Shown: positions 27,283-36,833 of the stretch, piece by piece
Numbering within the stretch: position 1 is the stretch's first letter
Layout of the letters: every line of letters starts with the position of its first letter
Source of the DNA: SM23-73-3 sp964580215
GTDB lineage: Bacteria; Zixibacteria; MSB-5A5; SM1-73
Direction: 5' to 3'
NCBI GenBank assembly: GCA_964580215.1
Contig: CAZOJT010000006.1
Span: forward strand, 40,437 to 104,436
Length of the DNA: 64,000 bases
Position numbers and translations under genes: made by a program
Notes under the pieces: generated by a model
What the model saw: only the letters and a program-made list of their open reading frames with translations
Databases searched by the model: none
Told to the model about the DNA's origin: nothing

Positions 27283-29649
27283 TCATTGCCGGTTAAATTC
27301 CCAGGAGATAGTCAGATTTATTCCCCATTCTCTGCCCGGCATGGGGTGGCGGTGGATAAGCATGTATTCCTCGTCATTCAAATTGTGCCACTCCCATTTT
27401 AGTTTTGTTTCTACTTCCCAGAGCTTCTTTTTCAGACCCAAGGTCAAATCTTCCAGATGATAGGGTTCCTCCCTTTTGGCGTTAGCCGGTCCGGTAAAGC
27501 GTTCCGATACCCAACGTATCTTGTATAAGATTTCAAATATCTTGTAGTCAAACTTAAAGCTTAAGTTGGTTAGATATCGGGGTCTGAAGGGGATGAATTT
27601 TCCATCTTCGAGTCTGTCCCCGCCTTTGTTTTTGGCATAGCAAACGGTGTTGTTATAGTTGATTTCAAGGATGTCTTTTGGACTACTCCAGCTTATGAAA
27701 TCCTCATGTCCATAGATTTTTGCCCGGGAGACGTTGACCGGATGGTATCTTCCGTCGAACCGTCTATGCCATTCGATGAGGTCCTTCACAAAGTTATGAA
27801 AATAGGTCATACCGCCGGATAGATTTCCCAACCAGGGAAGGTGAACTTCTGCCCCAGCCTCCGAATGTTCGGATTTCTCAGGAAGAAGATCGGGATTACC
27901 CGCCGCAAAAACGTCCTCTTTCCAGAACAAAGCATTATTGGAGGGCTGACGGTAGGATTTACCATAATTGATTTTCAAGGTTATTCGGTATTTTTCTCCT
28001 CTGGAAAGGGCTAAACCGACCTGCGGAGAAAGGAAATCCTTCAAAATTTTAGAATCGTCCCACCTTAATGCAAAATTAAAATTTGAGTTTTTGAAAAATA
28101 AAAACTTCGGCAGAGTGAACCGTTGTTCATCTGAAAAAAAGGCGCCAAAGGTTTTTCTTTTTATTTTACCCATGCTTTTGTCAGGATTACGAAGGTTCGT
28201 ATGATTTAGAACGTCCTTTTGGAATTGAGCTCCAATCTTGAGTTGATTGGTTTGGTAGAGCTTTATATGAGCACGCAAAGAAAAATCGATTATATCATCC
28301 ACATATTTGGAATCAAAGCAGGTTATCGTGTCGTTTTGAAAGTGCTGTTTAAAACGAGAGTATCCGAGGTCATTCTCCAAGAAAAAATTAGGAGAAAAGC
28401 GGTGAGTAAGCTTCAAGCTCAAAAGCTCACGTTCATCTTCAGCCCAGGCTCTCTGGTACTCCACCATCTTGCCGTAACTCCCGGGGAGGCCATTCTTTGC
28501 CTGGTAGACGTGCCCTGAAAAACTCAACTCCGATGCCGAACTAAAAATGTATTTCCCGGATAAAAAGAAATTAGAGGCTTTCTTATAGGCATTTTTCCTG
28601 GTGGTGGTAGAATCGCCATTTTTACCTTGTTTATTTTTAATCTCCCGCTTTCGAGGTTCATAGACCCAGATCTCAAAATCGTTTTTGGAATATTGGTAAC
28701 TGCCGGCGAATTTTACATACAGCTTCTCAAGGAAAGTGTTAGAGAAGGAGGAGGAGTAAATCTCGGTTTTCCATTTTCCCCAATGGTTTCCCAAAGTGAT
28801 TCTGGATGGTTCGTCTCTTTTTTGGGGAAGCGTGATGATATTGATCACCCCTCCCAGAGCATCCGCACCATAGATGGCAGATTGCCCTCCTTTTAAAATC
28901 TCGATTTTCTCCACCATTTCCAAAGGGACGGTATTCAGATCAGCTATTCCGCTTCCAGAAGGATTGATCTTTTGCCCGTCCAAGAGGATCAAAACGTGTT
29001 TGGGTGAACTTCCCCGAATGCTAACCTGGTGAGTTCCTCCAACCGTTCCACTTTTTTGCACGAAAACACCACTTACATTCTCTATAACTTCGGAAAGAGT
29101 GCTCGCCTGCATTCTCTCTATCTTCAGTTTGTCTATAGTCTCAATGCTGATGATCCTGACAGGCTCCCTTTCAGCAATAACCTCCACGCCAGGAAGAAAA
29201 TAGATTTTTCTCTTGAGTTGGACGTCAATTCGGGTAGTAACCTCCTCACTTACTGTCACCGGAGAAATCATCCGACTTTCATATCCAGGTGATGAAATCT
29301 TCAGAGAGTAAGTTCCTGTCGGTATCTTCTCCAGAAAGAAACAACCTAAGTTGTCGGTTGTGCATTCATAATTTGTGTTTGCAATTTTAACCGTGGCTTT
29401 GGGTATGGGATGACCATCATAATGATCATAGATGTGTCCTTCAATCTTTATATTGGATTGGGCAAGGGATAAAGCAGGATATAACCAGAAGCTTAAGCAA
29501 GCCAGAAGAATCAAGAGCGATCTTATTCGGCTCGGTTGGAGAAGTCTTTCCCAAACACCTGATGATACAGCCCTTCCCCCACGGCCGACCGCCGACGGCG
29601 GACGGCGGACGTTTTTTGTTCGTGGGAAAAAGGGAGAAAACTTTTTCAT
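27283..29649 (-). CDS. btuB: TonB-dependent receptor, probably corrinoid (BtuB-like)
   Basis: Outer-membrane active transporter, 788 aa. A carboxypeptidase-regulatory-like beta-sandwich (IKIEGHIYDHYDGHPIPKAT) comes first, then the plug (STLSEVIENVSGVFVQKSG, VSIRGSSPKHVLILLDG, GGQSAIYGADALGGVINI) and a beta-barrel ending in an aromatic-containing strand (INLTISWEFNR). The cobalamin riboswitch directly upstream identifies the likely ligand as a corrinoid. ATG 29649 has AAGGAGG 6 nt upstream. The hydrophobic signal segment starts only at about residue 42; the extra 40 residues (RRPPSAVGRGGRAVSSG) come from a GC-rich palindromic repeat in the coding sequence, which may hinder export or mean a later start. 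Confidence 0.85.
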   Translation of the reverse strand: MKKFSPFFPRTKNVRRPPSAVGRGGRAVSSGVWERLLQPSRIRSLLILLACLSFWLYPALSLAQSNIKIEGHIYDHYDGHPIPKATVKIANTNYECTTDNLGCFFLEKIPTGTYSLKISSPGYESRMISPVTVSEEVTTRIDVQLKRKIYFLPGVEVIAEREPVRIISIETIDKLKIERMQASTLSEVIENVSGVFVQKSGTVGGTHQVSIRGSSPKHVLILLDGQKINPSGSGIADLNTVPLEMVEKIEILKGGQSAIYGADALGGVINIITLPQKRDEPSRITLGNHWGKWKTEIYSSSFSNTFLEKLYVKFAGSYQYSKNDFEIWVYEPRKREIKNKQGKNGDSTTTRKNAYKKASNFFLSGKYIFSSASELSFSGHVYQAKNGLPGSYGKMVEYQRAWAEDERELLSLKLTHRFSPNFFLENDLGYSRFKQHFQNDTITCFDSKYVDDIIDFSLRAHIKLYQTNQLKIGAQFQKDVLNHTNLRNPDKSMGKIKRKTFGAFFSDEQRFTLPKFLFFKNSNFNFALRWDDSKILKDFLSPQVGLALSRGEKYRITLKINYGKSYRQPSNNALFWKEDVFAAGNPDLLPEKSEHSEAGAEVHLPWLGNLSGGMTYFHNFVKDLIEWHRRFDGRYHPVNVSRAKIYGHEDFISWSSPKDILEINYNNTVCYAKNKGGDRLEDGKFIPFRPRYLTNLSFKFDYKIFEILYKIRWVSERFTGPANAKREEPYHLEDLTLGLKKKLWEVETKLKWEWHNLNDEEYMLIHRHPMPGREWGINLTISWEFNRQ

Positions 29650-29711
29650 TTTCCGCCTCCTTGTCGTCACCTGTCGGGTGGGGAAAAGGCGTTTGTGCCT
29701 GAGGCGGAAAC

Positions 29712-29736
29712 AAAAAAATCCCGCCTATGGCGGGAT
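29712..29736 (-). terminator. Leader terminator of the riboswitch
   Basis: Minus-strand hairpin ATCCCGCC / GGCGGGAT with a 3-nt loop, followed by seven T. It sits between the B12 box and the receptor start, where a cobalamin riboswitch terminator is expected. The stem is a member of the CCCGCC-N3-GGCGGG repeat family. Confidence 0.6.
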
Positions 29737-29796
29737 TAGTCCGACTAAATTTTAACCCGTTCCTTACCCGCGCAAGGAAATAAAGGAAAAACCAAC

Positions 29797-30022
29797 TTGG
29801 CAGGTCTTCTGACTTTGTGGCTTCAAACCTACTCGCTTTGCCTTCCCATCCCGGCGAACTACAGTTCACGGTTCATAGTTCATGGTAAAAACCTCTTTGC
29901 AGTGAACCGTCAACTATCCATATGGATCGGGACAGTGGCTTGTTTAAAGCTTTCGTAGCCACTTACAGTAGCGGGGCTGTGGCGGAATCTCACCGCCTTC
30001 TCTCAAGACCCCTTTCGGGGCA
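29797..30022 (-). promoter_or_regulatory. Cobalamin riboswitch
   Basis: Adenosylcobalamin-sensing leader. The 3-prime B12 box reads AGTCAGAAGACCTGCCAA on the minus strand (29814-29797). The core upstream has GGTGAGATTCCGCCACAGCC then CCGCTACTGTAAG (about 29998-29962), followed by GCCACTG and later GGGAAGGC..GAAGCCA. The variable arm between these is lengthened by a GAACCGT../ACGGTTC repeat found elsewhere as spacer sequence. It should shut off the receptor operon when corrinoid is plentiful. Confidence 0.92.
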
Positions 30023-30159
30023 CCAAATCAGTTATCAGCTTATCAGAGATCAAATTCAACTGCATTATATATGATCTACGATCTTAAGTCAAGAAAAAAA
30101 TCAGCTTTTTTGAAGATGATAACACAAATCATAAAGTTTCGTTTGGCAAAGAATCCTGA

Positions 30160-30187
30160 CCAGCACCTAACTTAAGTTAGGTGCTGG
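30160..30187. repeat. 28-bp perfect palindrome
   Basis: CCAGCACCTAACTT followed by its exact complement. A close relative with one changed base pair per arm (CCAGAACCTAACTT) lies at 61276-61303. Surrounding 30190-30420 is GGTAGCCGCAGGTC-type repeat; no gene seen. Confidence 0.75.
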
Positions 30188-30425
30188 AGTTGAACGCCCC
30201 AATGGGCCGCTACTTCTCACAGATGGTAGCCGCAGGTCAGTTGACTCAAATGAGCTTTAGCCTGCGAAAAAGGCTTTTTTTCATCGCGACCTAAAGGTTG
30301 CGGCTACCAAATTTACTGCCCATCCACTAAATAATAACAAATGAGATAGCCGCCTGTCTGGGCGCTTTTGTAGTTGCCCAATTCATTGGGCGTTGTCTGC
30401 TCGATAAATCGAGCAACTACCTATA

Positions 30426-31418
30426 TCAGAGCCAACCTTTTTCTTTATACCACCTCACCGTCTCTTTTGCGCCTCTTTCAAGATCATACTTGGGCAAAAA
30501 TCCCAACTCGGCTTTGGCCTTGGAGACGTCTAAGCCCCAGTATCTTTGGGTTATCTCTTTCGCCTTCTGGGTGTTGAATGCCGCTGTTCTTCCTAAAAGT
30601 TTGGAGAAGTTCTCTGATAAGAAAGCCAGGAAAAACACAAGGCTTTTAGGAATCTTTAAAGGTATGGTTCTTTTATTCAAAACCTTGGCAATGATCTTGA
30701 ATGCTTCTTTCCAAGAGTAAATTTTGTCGTCTGCAATGAAGTAGATTTTGCCGTTGCTTTCAGGATTTTCTGCCGCCAGAATGATTCCATCAACCAAATC
30801 CTTGACATATACCAGACTCAAAAAGCTTTCCCCTCTTCCGAACGAAATCCGAAATCCCTTATTTGCCACTTCGAAAAAACCTAACATATCTGAATCCCGG
30901 GGACCATACACAGCCGGGGGACGGATAACAGTTACCGGCAGTTGGGAAGCGTGCTTTAAGACGATTCTTTCTCCTTCCAGTTTGCTTTCACCATAATGGG
31001 TAATCGGTCGGCAGGGTGCGGTCTCATTCAGAGGCTGTTTATCATCACCGGGTCCCACGGCAGCCTGACTGCTTATATAGACGAATCTTTGGACCTGTGG
31101 ATTTTCTTCAAGACATGCCTCAACTAAATTCTTCGTCCCTTCTGCGTTGGCTTTAAAATATTCTTCCCTATTTTTAGCTTTGGTCAAGCCAGCAACGTGA
31201 AAGATTAAATCTACATCCTTGACCACACTTTTAAGAGAGCTTTTTTCCGCTATATCTCCATAAGCATACTCTAAGTCAAGACCGGAAAGCCATTTTAAGT
31301 TGCTGGTTTTCCTCACCAGACATCTTACCTGACAACCTTTCTCCAAAAGTCCCTCGACCAGATGGTTTCCCACAAAGCCATTTGCTCCGGTGACCAAAGC
31401 TTCTAAATTTTTAACCAT
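30426..31418 (-). CDS. NAD-dependent epimerase/dehydratase (extended SDR)
   Basis: Oxidoreductase of 330 aa acting on a nucleotide sugar or similar alcohol. The N-terminal Rossmann motif TGANGFVGNHL binds NAD(P). DVDLIFHVAGLTKAK holds the NAG-like position, and the catalytic pair is in YGESK (Y-x3-K) with a preceding serine (VYISSQAAVG). The C-terminal half matches substrate-binding parts of extended SDRs, including RPPAVYGPRDSDML. Substrate unknown. ATG start; single gene. Confidence 0.83.
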   Translation of the reverse strand: MVKNLEALVTGANGFVGNHLVEGLLEKGCQVRCLVRKTSNLKWLSGLDLEYAYGDIAEKSSLKSVVKDVDLIFHVAGLTKAKNREEYFKANAEGTKNLVEACLEENPQVQRFVYISSQAAVGPGDDKQPLNETAPCRPITHYGESKLEGERIVLKHASQLPVTVIRPPAVYGPRDSDMLGFFEVANKGFRISFGRGESFLSLVYVKDLVDGIILAAENPESNGKIYFIADDKIYSWKEAFKIIAKVLNKRTIPLKIPKSLVFFLAFLSENFSKLLGRTAAFNTQKAKEITQRYWGLDVSKAKAELGFLPKYDLERGAKETVRWYKEKGWL

Positions 31419-31613
31419 CCGGTCCCTTTCTTCAAGTTAAACCGCCGAGTGCTTAATAGATGTCGCAATATAAACAAACCCAATTCCAAATTCAATCAAA
31501 AGTTCTGCAGAAAAGGAAAGAGCCTTTGGTTATGTGAACCAAAGGCTCATAGATAAGTTTGGCTGGTAGGGGCAATTCATGTGGAACATCCCGCCAGAGG
31601 CGGGGAATTACCC

Positions 31614-31778
31614 CTACGTCTTCTTTTCCTCTTTTCCTATGGATCCTGCGGACATTCTCCTGACGCTGTTGGACTGGCATTTGGGACAGGCGCGTTCCAC
31701 CATGGGTCCCTTAGGGTCAAAGGGCATTTTAAACTCATGCCCGCATCTTAAACATTTGAAAGTTGCTTCCTCTGCCAT
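31614..31778 (-). CDS. 54-residue zinc-ribbon protein
   Basis: Small gene of 54 codons. The protein begins MAEEATFKCLRCGHEF and has two Cys pairs, CLRCGH and CPKCQS, 18 residues apart: a one-knuckle-per-pair zinc ribbon like FmdB-type proteins. ATG 31778 is preceded by GGAGAAATT. Near the C-terminus, codons for SAGSIG come from an 18-bp GGATCC-centred tiny insertion (31635-31652), which keeps the frame. A GAATT..CCGCC repeat follows the stop. Function unknown; small zinc ribbons of this kind often accompany redox or formamidase genes. Confidence 0.7.
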   Translation of the reverse strand: MAEEATFKCLRCGHEFKMPFDPKGPMVERACPKCQSNSVRRMSAGSIGKEEKKT

Positions 31779-31958
31779 AATTTCTCCAATTTAGAATGCA
31801 AAATGAAAAATTCAAAATTGCAATTCAAAATTTAAAATCAGAAAACCAAAACAATGAGACAATTTTGAATTCTAAATTGTAATTTTGCCTTTTGCTTTTT
31901 AAAGTTTTAATTTTCTTTGCTTAAGTCGCACGAGCAAGCTGATGCACTTCGCCTATAT
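31779..31958. repeat. AATTCAAAATTTAAAATT repeats
   Basis: AT-rich spacer of AAAATTGCAATTCAAAATTT-type inverted and direct repeats, also seen at 36841-37000. No gene. Confidence 0.55.
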
Positions 31959-34460
31959 TTAGACCGTTGTCACTTTCTCCATCTTAGCTCTGTCAGCTTC
32001 CAGCTTGGCTATTCTTTTTTCGCGCTTGAACTTTAAATCTTTAAGCGCCTTCTTGGTGAATTCTATCTCCTCCTTGGTGACCTTTTTTCTCATCTCCTCC
32101 AGTTCTCTCATCACCTTGGCAAACTTCTGTCCCTCTGCGGCGCTGATCCACTCCAACTGTAACCTTTCCGGTCTTACACCCATTCTCTCTAACTTATCCC
32201 ACAGCTTCTCCACCCGCTTCTGGGTCCAGCGGTTGGCGTCGATATAGTGGCAGTCGGCGAAATGGCATCCTGATACCAAAACCATTGGTGCGCCTAGCTT
32301 GAAAGCATAGAGAACAAATTCCTCATCCACTCTTCCGGAACACATGGTTCGGATAATCCTCTGATTGGGAGGATACTGCAGACGGGATATTCCAGCGAAA
32401 TCTGCTCCCTGATAGGAACACCAGTTGCAGGCAAACACCACCGTCTTCTTCTCAGGATTCTCCTCCAGGATGGCTTCTATCTGGGCGATGATTTGTTGAT
32501 CGGTGAAATGTTGCATGGTGATTGCGCCAAAAGGACATTCCGCTCCACAGGTGCCACATCCGGCACAGGCGGCTTCGATAATCTGAGCCGGCATCTTTTT
32601 CTCACGATCCACACTGATACATTTATAAGGACAGGCACGGTAACAGATCTCACAGGCGGTGCACATATCCTTGTCCACCATGGAGGTTATCGCCTCCACC
32701 TTGATTCTGTCCGCATTCAGGATAATCTCAGCCCTGGCGGCGGCGGCGCTGGCTTGAGTGACGCTATCTTTCACATCCTTGGGGAACTCTGCACAGCCAG
32801 CCAGGAAGACCCCTTTGGTGGGAGCATCCACCGGCTTGAGCTTGGGATGGGATTCCATGAAAAATCCATCCGCGGTGCGGGAGAGGGTCAAAAGTTTCTG
32901 GATGGCGGCTCCATCCCGTCGGGGCAAAACGCCCACGGATAATACCACCATGTCCAACTCATGCTGTTCCACTTCGCCGGTGGTGGTATTTTCCACAGTT
33001 ACCATTAAATTTTTGCTCTTTGAATCTTCCACCACCTCGCCTGGCAAGCCTCTTATATACTTAACCCCTGCCTCCTTGCTTCTTCTGTAGAGATCCTCAA
33101 ATGCTTTACCGAAAGCCCTGATATCCATGTAGAAAACTTTAATGTCAATATCAGGATAATGCTCCTTCAAAAGCATGGTGTCTTTTATGGTATTCATACA
33201 GCAGATGTTACTGCAATAGCGATTGCCTCTTTTTTCCGATCTTGAGCCAACGCATTGAATAAATCCGATGGTCTTGGGGGTTTCATGATCGGTGGGACGG
33301 ACAAAATGTCCCTGCATCGGACCACCTGCACAGATCAATCGCTCGAACTCCATGGAGGTAATCACGTTCTCAAAGCTGCGGTAACCATATTCATCCAGCT
33401 CGGTAGGATCATAAACGTCCATTCCCGTAGCCACGATGATTGCTCCCACCTCCAGATCGATGAGCTCATCCTGCGCATCATAGTCGATACACTTTTTATC
33501 ACACACCTCCAGACATTTTCCACAGGCGATAGGATTGTTCCCCAGACAGGCTTCCATGTCTATAATGTAAGCGGAAGGAACAGCCTGAGGAAGCTGCATA
33601 TAAATGGCTTTGCGTGATGAAAAACCCTGCTGAAACTCATCTGGCACCACCACCGGACAAACCTTGAAACATTCCGCGCAGGCAGTGCACTCGTTCTCAT
33701 CTACGTATCTTGCTTTTTTTCTCACCTTTACTTTGAAATTCCCCACGTATCCTGAGACTTCCTCAACTTCTGAGTAGGTCAAAAGCTTTACGTTGGGATG
33801 TCGACCGACATCCATCATCTTCGGTCCCAGAATTCATATGGAGCAGTCCATGGTAGGATAGGTTTTATCCAAAGCCGCCATTATCCCGCCTATGGATGGA
33901 TCCTTCTCCACCAGATAGACCTGAATGCCAGCGTCTGCCAGATCCAAAGACGCCTGAATACCTGCTATTCCACCACCGATAACTAAAGCCGCCTTGGTGA
34001 CCGGAACCGTTTTTTCTATCTGCGCCTGCAGATACCTTGCCCTTGCCACACCGATCTTGACCATATCCTTCGCTTTTTCTGTAGCCGCCTTCCGGTCATG
34101 CAGATGCACCCAGCTACAGTGTTCTCTTAGGTTAACCATTTCAAAAAGATAAGGATTCAATCCCACATCAGCCACGCAGGCTCTGAAGGTGGGCTCATGC
34201 ATCAAAGGGGTGCAGGATGCTACCACCACCCGGTTAAGATTATACTCCTTGATATGCCTTTTGATCTCATTCTGTCCCGGATCCGCGCAGGTATATTTGT
34301 TTAAAACCGACACCGCCACATCCGGCAGGGCCTCCGCATACTTGCGCACCTCCTCGCAGTCCAGCGAGCCGGCGATGTTCAACCCACATTCGCAGACAAA
34401 TACCCCGATCCTTAACTCATTTTCCTTTCCTGAGTTTTTCTTATCAGCCGCCACATTCAC
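31959..34460 (-). CDS. hdrA: HdrA-MvhD fusion, selenoprotein (UGA at 33834-33836)
   Basis: Electron-bifurcating heterodisulfide-reductase-type flavoprotein, 833 aa when UGA is read as selenocysteine (residue 209). Order: N-terminal HdrA domain with FVCECGLNIAG; FAD-binding VIGGGIAGIQASLDLADAG; the MDCSI-Sec-ILGPKMMDVGRHPN loop, where HdrA relatives have Cys; ferredoxin cysteines CTACAECFKVCP; two more clusters CTACEICYRACP and CAGCGTCGAECP; and a C-terminal MvhD domain (FACNWCSYQGAD..SGCHFADCHY). The frame continues at once after UGA with family sequence. A 7-bp hairpin with a GGUC loop starts 20 nt later. Part of a Kor/Hdr cluster; probably couples ferredoxin to a thiol/disulfide or NADH-side acceptor. 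Confidence 0.9.
33796..33813 (-). promoter_or_regulatory. Bacterial SECIS hairpin in hdrA (first copy)
   Basis: On the transcript GGAUGUC-GGUC-GACAUCC, a perfect 7-bp stem with GGUC loop, 20 nt after UGA. Bacterial SECIS elements have a short stem and exposed G/U in the apical loop at this distance. The identical hairpin at the same distance follows the UGA of the second HdrA gene. Confidence 0.82.
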
Positions 34461-34696
34461 CTCCTAAGTTTTCATACATAGACGGTCAATTAAAAAATCT
34501 ATTTTGAGTTTTTTAAAACGCTACATTTAAAAGGGTTGAATTGGAGTGTTTACCTTTAGGTGAACCAGGTTTTAAGTCGTGTAGGGACAGCCCTTGTGGC
34601 TGTCTGCGTTGAGATACGGACAGGGACACTTCTCCCGCCAGAGGCGGGCTCAGTGCAGGCAAGCCCTCTCCCTACACCCTGGGTTAGGGTTCGCCC
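34461..34696. other. Spacer with GTAGGGACAG repeat
   Basis: Mostly repeat sequence; includes a CCCGCCAGAGGCGGG unit near 34634. No gene seen. Confidence 0.4.
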
Positions 34697-35128
34697 TTAA
34701 GGCTCATACACTTTTGTACCATCTTCCCAGCTATCCCTCCATTCGATTTTCTTAACATTAATCTTCAGTATACAAAACTCATCAGATTCTGGACCTTTGG
34801 GGAGGTGTTGCAAAAGATCGAAAGTTGCCAAACCCCATACTCTTTTTTTCTGCCCCATGTTTGGTACTATCTCAGCTTCGCCGATTACGATGGCGGCTTT
34901 TTCTCCACTAAGCTGCTGGACAAAAGCAAGACATATCTTGGGATTTTGGTTTATCTGTTTCACCTTTCTGGAGCTGGCGAAGGTAGTTACCCACACGGAC
35001 ATGTCATCCTCAACAATAGGAGAGACTGGACGAACTCTCGGCTGGTCGCCATCGCAGGTTGCCAGATATGCGAAAAGACAGGTCTCCTTCATTACGGCAA
35101 CTATTTTCTGTTTATCAGAAGAATTCAT
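34697..35128 (-). CDS. Pyridoxamine-5-phosphate-oxidase-like split-barrel protein
   Basis: Flavin- or F420-binding split beta-barrel protein of 143 aa. Typical run: VMKETCLFAYLATCDGDQPRVRPVSPIV, then VWVTTFASSRKVKQINQNPKICLAF, with the second barrel half GEAEIV and a C-terminal EWRDSWEDG. The family includes many small flavoproteins with no firm reaction. It sits between the two Hdr-type genes on the same strand, which suggests a flavin-dependent redox role in the cluster. ATG start with AGGAGAAG upstream. Confidence 0.78.
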   Translation of the reverse strand: MNSSDKQKIVAVMKETCLFAYLATCDGDQPRVRPVSPIVEDDMSVWVTTFASSRKVKQINQNPKICLAFVQQLSGEKAAIVIGEAEIVPNMGQKKRVWGLATFDLLQHLPKGPESDEFCILKINVKKIEWRDSWEDGTKVYEP

Positions 35129-35245
35129 GTTTTACTCTTCTCCTTTCGATCTCTAAATCATCTCCAGGTTGAATCCCGAACTAACATTCCATCATGGTAT
35201 AATTTGTAGGTCGGATATAGTCGAAGACCTATCCGACCTACAAAT

Positions 35246-35617
35246 TTATGACCACCCGCCCGAGTCTGTTTCAGTGCCGTTTTCGTAAGTCCACCATTGG
35301 CCACTACCGTCGCTTTGCCATACTACTTTAAGTGTTAACGCATAATTGTCACTAACCTCCTCATAGAATTCGAGTGTGCCTGATTCATCCGGATTAACGG
35401 TGATTTCGATTTTACCGCCACCATCAACAAAGGACGTCATGACGAAAGTATAAACACCCTGGGCATCGATGTTCCACTCCCACTGCATGGCAATATTTGT
35501 GGTGAGTGGTTTATATTCCTCTGTTTTCCAACCCTGTTTTTTGGCTCTTATCACCTCCTTCCTTTGCCCAATGGTGTATAACTCGTTTATATCCAACAGC
35601 GTCTGATATCTTTCCAA
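35246..35617 (-). CDS. Hypothetical protein, possibly 5-prime truncated
   Basis: Not recognised. The frame gives 123 aa from a TTG without a clear ribosome site. It stays open upstream for 26 more codons to a TAA with no ATG or GTG in between, so the 5-prime end may be lost. The C-terminal part is strand-rich and polar (TFVMTSFVDGGGKIEITVNPDESGTLEFYEE) and ends in glycine/tryptophan-rich sequence, as in small secreted or lipocalin-like domains. Its position between cluster genes does not tell its job. Confidence 0.35.
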   Translation of the reverse strand: MERYQTLLDINELYTIGQRKEVIRAKKQGWKTEEYKPLTTNIAMQWEWNIDAQGVYTFVMTSFVDGGGKIEITVNPDESGTLEFYEEVSDNYALTLKVVWQSDGSGQWWTYENGTETDSGGWS

Positions 35618-35702
35618 TTCCGGAGTATAGGCGACAATATCGCATGTGCGTCCCTCTGGAGTTTTCTTCCTTTTACTTTTTGATCTTCCGCCACATTCTT
35701 AA

Positions 35703-36833
35703 TCATGATATAGCTTTGGCAAACAACGCGGTCAAATCAATAATCTCTATCTTATCCTCTTCCGGATACCCTTCAGCATTCTGGGTACACGAAAAATGAA
35801 TCCGGCATTTGGGACAGGCGGTGATCAAAACGTCCGCTCCGGTATTCTTTGCTTCTTTCAATCGGTTGGTTTGAATCATCTTTGAATAAACATCACAGTT
35901 GACCCAGGAGGAGGTGCCGCAGCAGGTGGCATTTTTTCTGTTCTTTGGCATCTCCACAAGCTCTGCCCCGCACGCATTTATAACTTCCCTAGGTGGATCG
36001 AAAATTCCGCAGAATCGCCCCAGCCTGCAAGGATCCTGGTAGGTGACCTTCTTTTCCACCTTTGCAAGCTTGAGTTTATCTTTGGAAAGCACCTCAGAAA
36101 TTAACTCCGATATGTGAAACACCTCATAGTCCTGTTTTCCAAACATCTCCGGATAATCAAATTTCAGAGTGACAAGACATTCGGGACAGGAGGTGACGAT
36201 CTTCTTTGCTCCGGATTCTTTTATCAATTTTAGATTATTCTTTGCTAATCTCTTGAAATTCTCCATATCCCCCATCCACAGAAGGTCATGCCCGCAGCAT
36301 CTCTCGTTGTCCAAAACTTGCGGCTGGATGCCCAAAAAGTTCAAAATCTTCAGAGTCGATTTCGCAGCCTCAAGAGAGTTTGCCTTTAGGTCTGAGAAGA
36401 ACGCATCAAAATAGGGAAGACATCCTACAAAAAAGAGATACTCGGACTTCTCCGATGTTTTTAAATCCGGGGTTATCCATCCCAGTCTGTTTTGCTTGAG
36501 TTCTGGTGCGGTCATGATCTTCATCAATGACTGCAAAGCTCCGCCATGAGAGCATGGGGCTTCCCGACCATCGCCTTTTGCATCGGCTCTGATCATTCGC
36601 GTAAAATGGATGTAGTCGATGTCTGAAGGACATCTCTGCTGGCACTGCATACAGGTCAAGCAGGTCCAGATGGTTTTGTCATTAAGTAGGTATTCATTAG
36701 ATCCAGTTAGCGCCTTGATCAGAAGCCTTCTGGGAGAATAGCCCTTGTTAACTCTGGAAATGGGACAGATGGCGGTACACTTCCCGCAATCTAGACAAAG
36801 ATATGCTTTAGTTTTTTTGATGGCGTCTTGCAT
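35703..36833 (-). CDS. HdrD-like iron-sulfur protein (two CCG domains)
   Basis: Heterodisulfide-reductase-type catalytic protein, 376 aa. Two [4Fe-4S] motifs at the N-terminus (CLDCGKCTAICPISR and CLTCMQCQQRCPSD) are followed by two CCG domains (VLDNERCCGHDLLW; NATCCGTSSWVN, each with an upstream CP or CR). This is the HdrD/GlpC layout, where the CCG sites hold noncubane clusters that split disulfides. No membrane helix was seen. It lies beside mvhD and the HdrA genes and probably takes electrons from them. ATG start. No UGA inside. Confidence 0.88.
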   Translation of the reverse strand: MQDAIKKTKAYLCLDCGKCTAICPISRVNKGYSPRRLLIKALTGSNEYLLNDKTIWTCLTCMQCQQRCPSDIDYIHFTRMIRADAKGDGREAPCSHGGALQSLMKIMTAPELKQNRLGWITPDLKTSEKSEYLFFVGCLPYFDAFFSDLKANSLEAAKSTLKILNFLGIQPQVLDNERCCGHDLLWMGDMENFKRLAKNNLKLIKESGAKKIVTSCPECLVTLKFDYPEMFGKQDYEVFHISELISEVLSKDKLKLAKVEKKVTYQDPCRLGRFCGIFDPPREVINACGAELVEMPKNRKNATCCGTSSWVNCDVYSKMIQTNRLKEAKNTGADVLITACPKCRIHFSCTQNAEGYPEEDKIEIIDLTALFAKAIS

